Origin: Otis tarda
Taxonomy: Eukaryota; Chordata; Aves; Otidiformes; Otididae
DNA: 64,000 nucleotides
Assembly: GCA_026413225.1 (NCBI GenBank)
Contig: CM048557.1
Coordinates: forward strand, 4,092,001-4,156,000
Reading direction: 5' to 3'
Part shown: piece by piece, positions 56,782 through 64,000 of the stretch
Layout of the letters: each line of letters begins with the position of its first letter
How positions within the stretch are numbered: position 1 is the stretch's first letter
Program-made: the position numbers and the translations under genes
Notes under the pieces: model-generated
The model's database searches: none
The model's input: only the letters and a program-made list of their open reading frames with translations
Told to the model about the DNA's origin: nothing

Positions 56782-56802
56782 CTGGGGGCTCTGTGCCCCC
56801 AG
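56782..56802 (+). promoter_or_regulatory. GC-rich hairpin 17 nt before the CSTF3 start codon
   Basis: CTGGGGGC, loop TCTGT, GCCCCCAG: a perfect 8-bp stem with seven G-C pairs. In an mRNA that starts upstream of it, it would lie close to the start codon, where stable structure can slow scanning or improve recognition of the following AUG depending on spacing. Confidence 0.6.
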
Positions 56803-56819
56803 CCCTGTTTTAATACACC

Positions 56820-56849
56820 ATGTCCGGAGAGGGAGCCACTGGCGACCAG
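56820..56849 (+). CDS. CSTF3: CSTF3 exon 1 coding part: cleavage stimulation factor subunit 3 (CstF-77), first ten codons
   Basis: CstF-77 is the scaffold subunit of cleavage stimulation factor. It has HAT repeats, dimerises, and links CstF-50 and CstF-64 during nuclear mRNA 3'-end cleavage and polyadenylation. Only the extreme N-terminus is in this exon: MSGEGATGDQ, which matches the family start (MSG, acidic residue, GAT), ending at CAG|GTGAGC with the donor GT at 56850-56851. The start is well defined: A at -3, and an in-frame TAA at 56811-56813 rules out an upstream extension. The human gene likewise has a very short first coding exon. The match is short, but the position and orientation head-to-head with HIPK3 agree with human 11p13. 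The remaining exons lie beyond the window. Confidence 0.9.
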
Positions 56850-59800
56850 GTGAGCCGGAGGAGGGTGAGGTCGCAGGCCTGTGTGGGAAGAGTGGGGGCC
56901 AGGGCTGCCGTGGCTGTGGGGCGGCCTGGGGCTGGCCGGTGGTGGCCGCGCTGTGCAGGCCTCGGCGGGCCGACGGGGCTGAGCGAGTGGGACCGGCTGG
57001 CCGCCGCCCTGGAGCTGCCGTAGCGCTGGCGGCCGCGCCGCGGGCCGCCCCGGGCGTTGAGGGAGACGCGGCTGGGGTGCGGGAGCGTGGCCCTCGCCTC
57101 TGCCCTGTTCCTGTAAACCCTGCCGGTCTCAGCGGCGCGGTCGGCGGAGGACTCCCCTCCCCCGCCGCGCACACACCCGTTTTGTGGAACTCGGGTTTAT
57201 TCCGTCTGCGAAGCCGTTGCGCTGAGGGATGGGGGTGCGCGAGCCGCTCCCAGCAGCCCCCCTCGATAAAACCGGTAGTGCTCCAAAAACTATATCTCGC
57301 TCGGTCTTCGAGTTTCTGGTAAAGAAACTTTAATTTAGGTCGAGGTGGACAATAGGCACTCCAGGGAGCTTCGCTTTTCCGATCTCATTTATTCGTGGGC
57401 ATTGAGTACACGCACTCCGGAAGAAAATTGAAACCCAGATAAGCTGTTTGCACTGATACATTTGCGGTATTTTGTAAAGTGGGCGTTTGCTGAGTGTATG
57501 CGCTTAACATACGAGGTTGTGTGCCTCATTAACAATATCTTTTTCCTACAGAATAAGGCATTATTAAAACAATAAAAATTAGAAACAATAAAAATGTGTT
57601 TATTTAATAAAGAATCTTCACTTTGGTGCAGTGTTCTTGCTCTTGGGGGGAGAAATAACTACTGTTTCAGTTAGTTTTAGCTTGGGGTTTTTTAATATAC
57701 CAAAATATATATTTATTATAACTATTTATTTTCTAGGCAGATGCAATCAGTGTGTTGTATTTTATCTTTAAAAATCTTATATTACCATGAACGATCTTCT
57801 GCTTACTGACAGAATAGCTCTAAACAGGTCTTTTTAATAGGGCTGTTTTTAAAATCAGTATTAATTGGAGGAGTGGGGATGAAAGTTCTTGACTGAAGGA
57901 GTGATTGATAACACTGTGGTATGCCTTAATGGCCAATGTAGCACACAAAAATACTTAAAATTAAGCTGATGACTTAGTGCTCCATTAAGAAGCTTTTCTT
58001 TGTAGCATGTCAGTCTCTTTACAAAACAGGTTATGTTTCTGTATGTCTGGGCCTGTTCTATGAAAGGGTGGCATGTGAACTCTGTAAGATCACCAGTTCT
58101 GAGGGGAGGGTGGGAAAGACAAGTTCTCAGAATGTCAAATACCCAGTTTCTGTCTCGTTAGGAAAATATATGAATTACCAGCCTGTATGCTCAAAGCTGG
58201 TCAGGTTAATAAATGTATTTGTCGTATGTTTAAGCAAAAGGTTCTTCAGAATATTTACTTCATCACAAGAGAGATGTCTACAAAGAAGTAAGAATATGCT
58301 ACAATGAAATTTTTATAATCCTGATCTGTATTATATTTCACATCTAAGCTACCCACTCCAATATATTACATTGGTTACAGATTATAAAATTACATTGATG
58401 TTTAATTGCGTAATTAAACTGTTGGTTAAAGTAGTGTGTGTTTCTGGATACACTACTATTTAACTTAAAGAAAAACAACACTGACTTAAGGTTTCATTTT
58501 CCTTTGCAAGAGAGAATTTAACATGCAAAAGGTTGAATTACTGTCTACATAGTAAAGTAAAAGCTGTTCTAGAAAAGAACAGCTTTAATATTGTGATGCC
58601 ATATCACAGAGAGCTTTAGCATTAAAAAAATTGTAAATCATTATTTGCAGCTTATATAAAGCATATAGCTTAACATAGGGCTTGGATTTTGGTTTTTTTG
58701 ATCCATGTTAAGGTTCATCCTTTTTACGCATTGGGGTTACTGTTTTCACATTGGATGCACTTGAAATAAAAAAAAAAAAACAAGCAGCTCTTTTATAGGT
58801 TGGGTTAAATTATTTGTTTTATGACTTCATCCTTTTTATGAAGGCCCCTGGAATCTGGTTTCCTAGAAGTCTCTAGTTTTATTATGGTCAATTACCTCCC
58901 TTCCATCAGTTTTCTTCAGTTTCAGTAACTTGTCCTCTACAGCTGCTTTTTTTTCTTACCCTGTCAGACTTCTGGTTTTTTACTCCTAATGTTAAGATAG
59001 GCCGTAATTTGATATCAGTGTCTTTAGCAACACTGCCTGCCATGAAGTAGGCACACACTGTAGGCCACCACTCCTCCAGTTGAGTAGTGAGGAAGGTGTA
59101 CCTTTAGTAAGTGTTGGTGCCAGTCTAACTGTGGTCTTGCAGAGCATGATAGACCTAAATTTTCTGTGGAAAGAGGAACAATGAAGCATTGTGATTGGGG
59201 CAGTTGTGCCTTGCTCCATTCCCCACACTGCAGCTGCTATATATTGTAGTCTAGTGCTATCTGAAGGGCTCTCTAACTTTGTGTGTGCAATATTCTTATG
59301 GTCGTAAATGTTCCTTTCTGTCGGAAGCTGAAGCTAGGCAGCATCTGGCTTTCCCGTTTCAAGTTTCATCTGCTGCTTCCATGACCAGCTTCTGAGCTTT
59401 TGGATGCTATTTTCAGTGACAGTCACACAGATCAGTGTAAAGGGGTGACTGTACAGTTAATTTCCATCTCTGTTGTGCATGAGATGTGCATGGATAGTGT
59501 CCGATGCAGGTGTTAAAAATCTGACAAATCAGAATTGTTAGCTCTGACTCACTGACAGGCTATCTGCATCTCGCTTCCCAGACCCTGGGGTTTGGAGGCA
59601 ACTTCCAAAAGCAGCCAGGTGAATAACAAATTGCCATGCTGTCTCCAGCAAGTACGTAGTTGTGGTAGTGTGGAAAGGAAGAACAGCGTGTGGAACGTTG
59701 GATGTAGGGAGGGTGGAGAGTAAGGGAATTGCAAGGTTAAAGACCCAGCTGAGGTTTAGGAGGCTTTCTTGTACCAGGTGCAGGGCAATTGAAATGTGGC

Positions 59801-60220
59801 TTTGCTGCCTTTAGGCTGAGCTTAGCTCCAGGCATTGTTAATCTGCTTTACTGTGTAGAGCAGGAGCCTAAGCTACCTTATGTAGATTGTCCCCTCCTTG
59901 CATTGTTATTGTAGAACCTGCTGGAGCAGGAGGATGCAGAAATGTGATGTTAAAGCCACTATTGCAGTATATTTAAAATTCTTGCACTATGTTAACTATG
60001 CTGTACTCAAACTAATTTCTGCAAAACCAGTTGAATAATGTCAGGACTTAAAATCTGTTAGGTCTCTGTCAGGCTCCTGGCAAGGTCTACGTGATATTTA
60101 ACCATAATTTCCAAGGTCAGTTTTTAGAATACCAAACACTTGTAGACTGAAAGGCTGCATATACAGCTGTCTGCCAGAAAATTCCCTGACAGGCTCTCCC
60201 CATCTCCTCGTGTGTTGAGG

Positions 60221-60280
60221 TTACAAAGAGTACACGCTTGCATCTGTGTATTACGAAGAGTACATGCTTGCATCTGTGTA
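60221..60280 (+). repeat. Tandem duplication, 2 x 30 bp
   Basis: Two adjacent 30-bp copies ending GCTTGCATCTGTGTA. They differ at two positions (TTACA versus TTACG, and ACACG versus ACATG). Confidence 0.95.
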
Positions 60281-61117
60281 TGTCTTTACATTTTTCTGGA
60301 CAGTAATGTATACATCTAGTTTCATTTCAATCGTGTGGTGCTGGTTTCATGTAGTATCTAACAAAACCTAAATTCATTGTGCTCTCTACCTCTTTCTAAC
60401 ATGGCAGAAACTATTACCCAGTTAATAAATACATACTTACCAGACATCCATTTTTTCTGAAGACTGGATGTAATATTTGCTTTACCCTTGCATTATTTGC
60501 CTTCTAATTTTTTAACAGCATATTCTGGTTTCTCACTTTTTTTTTTTGTCCCTTCCTACTCCTTTCTCTCATTCCTGCCTTGTATTTTTGATACAGTACA
60601 TGTGAGTTTCTGAATTCTAAATGTAATAGTCAATGCTTTTGTAGTTAACTTTAGCTTAACATTTTGAAAATATATGTCATTGAGCACAATACCAAAAGCA
60701 GATGTTTATTCTTGCAGGATTCTGTGAGTTTAACATCTCAGGAGGAGACATTTGAAAGAAACTCCTCCAAGAGTGTATTGTATTTTATATGATACATAGT
60801 AAAACTAGTTTTACAGTCACTGTTTACATTTACTGTAGTAATGGATTGTAAACAGAAGGAAAACAAGATTGGTGGAGAAGGATTTTTGAGTTGGTAATGC
60901 GATGTTTTTTCCAATTTTTATACAATTGTAAACAATCTCTATATTGTAGCTGCATTTCTAGAGTCAGTAAGTTCCAGGTATACCAAGAAGAAGTTAAAGC
61001 AGAAAGTGTCTAAATGCTAATCTTTGGGAAATAGTGTCATCAGGAAAGAATGGTAGTAGGTACTAATGTAAAACTCCTGATTTGTTCAGAGATATCAACG
61101 AGACCAGATTATGTTTT

Positions 61118-61140
61118 GGGGGGGGAGGGGGCGCAGGGGG
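61118..61140 (+). repeat. G-rich tract with G-quadruplex potential
   Basis: Eight G, A, five G, CGCA, five G: enough runs for an intramolecular quadruplex. It lies on the sense strand of CSTF3 intron 1. Confidence 0.8.
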
Positions 61141-63722
61141 CAGTACTTACACAAGTACCCTCTTGAAATTACTTAAGATGAGTATGCTGGGATGTGTCTA
61201 TTAATAGTGACCCAGTCTTAAAGGACAAAATTTTTTTCAAGATTGTGATCACAGTTGAATTGACTTTGTGGTAGAATAAAAGAAGGTGAGGCATTAAAAA
61301 CAGGTATAAGAAAGTGCAAGGATTGATAAGGTGCAATTATAGTGTAGTGAAGGGATGTGTTACTGAAGAAAGGATTTTGAAACTTATTCTATGCACATAG
61401 AGCTATAACTAAACTTTAAGAAAAAAACTTAGACTAGACAAACCTGTAAATTAACCTAACTGAAGAACTAACAATGATTGTTAAGTTGCATGTTAATATA
61501 TTTGACATTATCTCCATTGGGTCCATTAGACCATACTAAACTGCAATAGCCAGCCAAAACCTCCCAACAATAGCTTCTGTCTTGATGGACATAAAACTTC
61601 TTTTGGATGTTGAACCACTTTGAACTAGCCGTTAAGATTCCTGCCTTTTTGTGTACATCAGCCTATACATCTTGTTTGTAGAAGCTCTCATTACATAATT
61701 AGTGGTAGTTTTTAAAGTATCTTAAGCTGTCCACTTCACAGGTGGAACAGCTGTTTAAATATATTTCCTTTTCACTGTAGAAGATCCTTTTGTGGAAACA
61801 GGAGGATGCTTTAAGCAATTGGATGCATTAGGTGGTGCAAATAGTTGAAAGATGTGTTTGGCTAGGTATTTTCTTACACACTTCGGAGTCATGAGGGTTC
61901 ATTCTCAGAGGCCTGGGGAAGCTCAACTGTTGCTTTTAGCAGTAAGGTATAAGCCAATAATTTTTCCTTGAGGGTGGTTGATAAATAACTTTTAGTAAAT
62001 ACCAGAAGTCAACTTTGTTACTTCTGTTCTTGTTCCCTCAGATGTCCTTTATGAATTCAAATTTGGATTTTGTGTAGTCGTATTTTGCAGGAAGGAGCTC
62101 CTAGACTTCTTGTTGGGTAATTTGGTGTTAGGTCTTGTCAGATTTTGGGAACTGGTCGTAAAGATCTTTTTGCGTTCTTATCTGTGAAACTAAAAATCCA
62201 TTGCTATTTAGCTGTGCATAAAAAAAATTAAAGGAAAGCTATGAATCAGACTAGATGGTAATAATACATATACTTGTGGACGTGGAACCTTAAGTGCTAA
62301 ACTAATTCCGTGACCTTCAGAGAGTTGTTTGTGGGACAGGAGCCTTATTACATGGGAGGTATACTGAACACAGTTATCAAAAGCAGAGGAAAAAAAGTAC
62401 TTTTCCAATTTGTATGCAACAATTCTTAGCAGCAGTAAAGAAAAGTTAAAAGCTAGTATCTATCTGATTAGGTGCAGTTTTATGGTAGTTTAAGCTGATC
62501 TAAGTTGAGACTGCTAAAGCCCTGTATGGTTTTGCATTCTTTATTCTGCATCACATCTGATCCTGAAATCAGGGAGCCTGAACCATTAGAAAGTTAATAA
62601 CTTTTCTAATAGGATTATTTTTCTGCTGATTTAACTCCCTGAACTGGCCTGTTACAGGATGAGATTAACTCAAGTTGCCTGTGTTAACTAGAGGGAGAGG
62701 CTGAAACTGCTTATCTAGGAGCAGGATCATAGCAGTGAATGAACACCCAGTAATAAAGCATTCACAGGTTTGGATATTGGCCGTTGTGCAAGCAATAAAA
62801 TGGAAAATACATAATGAAAAGCCACATACCCTTGAACTGTGATAACAGCAGATCTAAGCACACAGTGCAGTTCATGTGCAGTTTTCAAAACAGATCGAAT
62901 GTCTTTCTGGCTGTAGTTGAGCAAGGTTAAAAGTCAAGCTCCTTGGCCCCTTTCACGATAGGCTTGCAGCAGATGTTAGTCCTCGTAGATTTGATATGCA
63001 GAAATGCATCTTTGCTCATGTGCCTAGTTCTGGCAAAACAGGCCACACTGGAAATCTTTAAGTGTTGATTTCTTTTGTGTCACATGGGTAGATTTGAGAT
63101 AATACAACTGAACTGCTACTAAAATAGTAGAGATGTGCTTCAGTAGCCCGTTCTACTTTTTCCTATTTGAAAGTAGCTATTTACAGTGCAGGACCTTGTG
63201 CTTCAACAAATACTTGAGTTGGTTTTGTAGGATTGGGTTTTTTTTTTAATTGTAGCTGACATCAATAGTATTCCTGATAGGCCTTTCTGTCTAATTGAAT
63301 GCACGATAATATATGCTTGATTGAATATTTGAGACAAGTAGATCTCACTGAGATGGAATATAATGAGAAGCAATGTTTACCACTGATACGAGTAAATTTG
63401 AATTTGAGCGTTATTGAATAAACACATTTCAACTTTGAGTCATCTGCAGAGTTAACTTAGATAAATAGTCTTTAAACTTTGGAAATTTCAGCTTCAGTGC
63501 TGTTTTCTGTAAGCTGAAATGCATTTACACATAATTTTGGAAGAAATAAAACCACTTGTTCGTTTCATACTGTGTTTTGCATCTTAAGCCTGTATCAGTT
63601 GAACTATAACATACAGTATTACAGAGTCAGAATTTTGATGGATTTAGGGATGTAAAAATATTCATATGGAAATTTATAAATTTACTACTTTTGAGCTGAC
63701 AACTTTGAGCTACTATTTTTTT

Positions 63723-63737
63723 TATATATATATATAT
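63723..63737 (+). repeat. (TA)n microsatellite
   Basis: Seven TA units flanked on both sides by T runs. Confidence 0.9.
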
Positions 63738-64000
63738 TTTTTTTTTAGTTAAATTGATTTTATAATTTAGTTTGCTGTGGGACTTGGTACTTGCATTCCA
63801 AGGTACATGATTTTGCACTGAGCAAGTAATGCTAAGAATGGCTCAAAAACCAAATCTACAAGAATAAGCTCCTATAAAGCCCCTCCTACTGATTTTTTTT
63901 TCTTTTCCCTTTCATGCATGGCTGCTGTTACCTGTCAGTTTAACAGTTCTGCAACATTTTTTATCAAGTATCCATTTTATAAGTAAATTTAATTTCAAAA

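Larger units (their letters stand above)
56200..57250. promoter_or_regulatory. CSTF3: CpG island containing the CSTF3 promoter and first exon
   Basis: A sharp rise in GC and CpG density against AT-rich flanks, with approximate edges. It spans the CSTF3 start codon and exon 1 donor. Candidate sites are GGGGCGGGCC near 56322, a TGACG half-CRE and ETS-type site (56527-56540), a YY1-type motif (56668-56678) and a TATA-like CTTTTTAAAGG (56757-56767). Open frames on both strands are composition artefacts apart from the CSTF3 start. Confidence 0.92.
56850..64000 (+). other. CSTF3: CSTF3 intron 1 (partial, runs off the right edge)
   Basis: Begins with GTGAGC. The first 400 bp are still CpG-rich, then AT-rich sequence to the window end. 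I searched for exon 2, which should encode the conserved lysine-rich block before the first HAT repeat, and saw none. It holds a 30-bp tandem duplication (60221-60280), a potential G-quadruplex (61118-61140), an 11-bp-stem hairpin (58560-58586) and a TA repeat (63723-63737). No gene or mobile element was recognised. Confidence 0.85.

Noticed and set aside
56172..57322. Open frames of 60-188 codons around the CSTF3 promoter
   Set aside because: The same base-composition artefact. Only the ten codons from 56820 to the GTGAGC donor match CSTF3; the frame past 56849 is intron read-through.
58560..58586. Hairpin with an 11-bp perfect stem (AAAGCTGTTCT) considered as a small RNA precursor
   Set aside because: The stem is too short for a microRNA precursor, and such palindromes are common in AT-rich introns.

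Overview
This is vertebrate nuclear DNA, almost certainly from a bird. It is a mostly AT-rich, gene-poor window with two CpG islands. The only clear interspersed repeats are two CR1 LINE fragments whose 3' ends carry the ATTCTATG octamer typical of avian/sauropsid CR1. Few of the open reading frames are real; nearly all are chance frames in introns and intergenic DNA.

Layout. (1) 1-5147: part of HIPK3 intron 2, minus strand. (2) 5148-6243: the large HIPK3 exon 2, which carries the start codon and codes for the N-terminal region and most of the kinase N-lobe and catalytic core. It corresponds to the exon that forms the abundant circular RNA circHIPK3 in mammals. (3) 6244-20260: HIPK3 intron 1, about 14 kb. 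(4) About 19.6-21.1 kb: CpG island with the HIPK3 promoter and a non-coding first exon whose splice donor is at 20261/20260. (5) About 21.1-56.1 kb: some 35 kb of intergenic DNA with two CR1 fragments (34.9 kb minus; 42.4-43.4 kb plus), simple repeats, a perfect X-box and a perfect hairpin. (6) About 56.2-57.25 kb: second CpG island with the CSTF3 promoter and first coding exon (start codon at 56820, only ten codons, then a splice donor), plus strand. (7) 56850-64000: CSTF3 intron 1, running off the window.

The head-to-head order HIPK3 (minus) / CSTF3 (plus) matches the divergent arrangement of these genes on human 11p13, which supports both assignments. The products are a nuclear Ser/Thr (dual-specificity) kinase and CstF-77, a core subunit of the mRNA 3'-end cleavage stimulation factor. 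They share a neighbourhood, not a pathway.

I found no novel multi-gene system. The observations most worth a second look concern gene-expression architecture: a conserved circHIPK3-type exon without obvious strong flanking inverted repeats; an upstream ORF in the HIPK3 leader whose stop lies four nucleotides before the HIPK3 start codon across the exon 1/2 junction; a GC-rich hairpin 17 nt before the CSTF3 start codon; a 42-codon ORF divergent from CSTF3; and a perfect palindromic RFX X-box in the intergenic desert.
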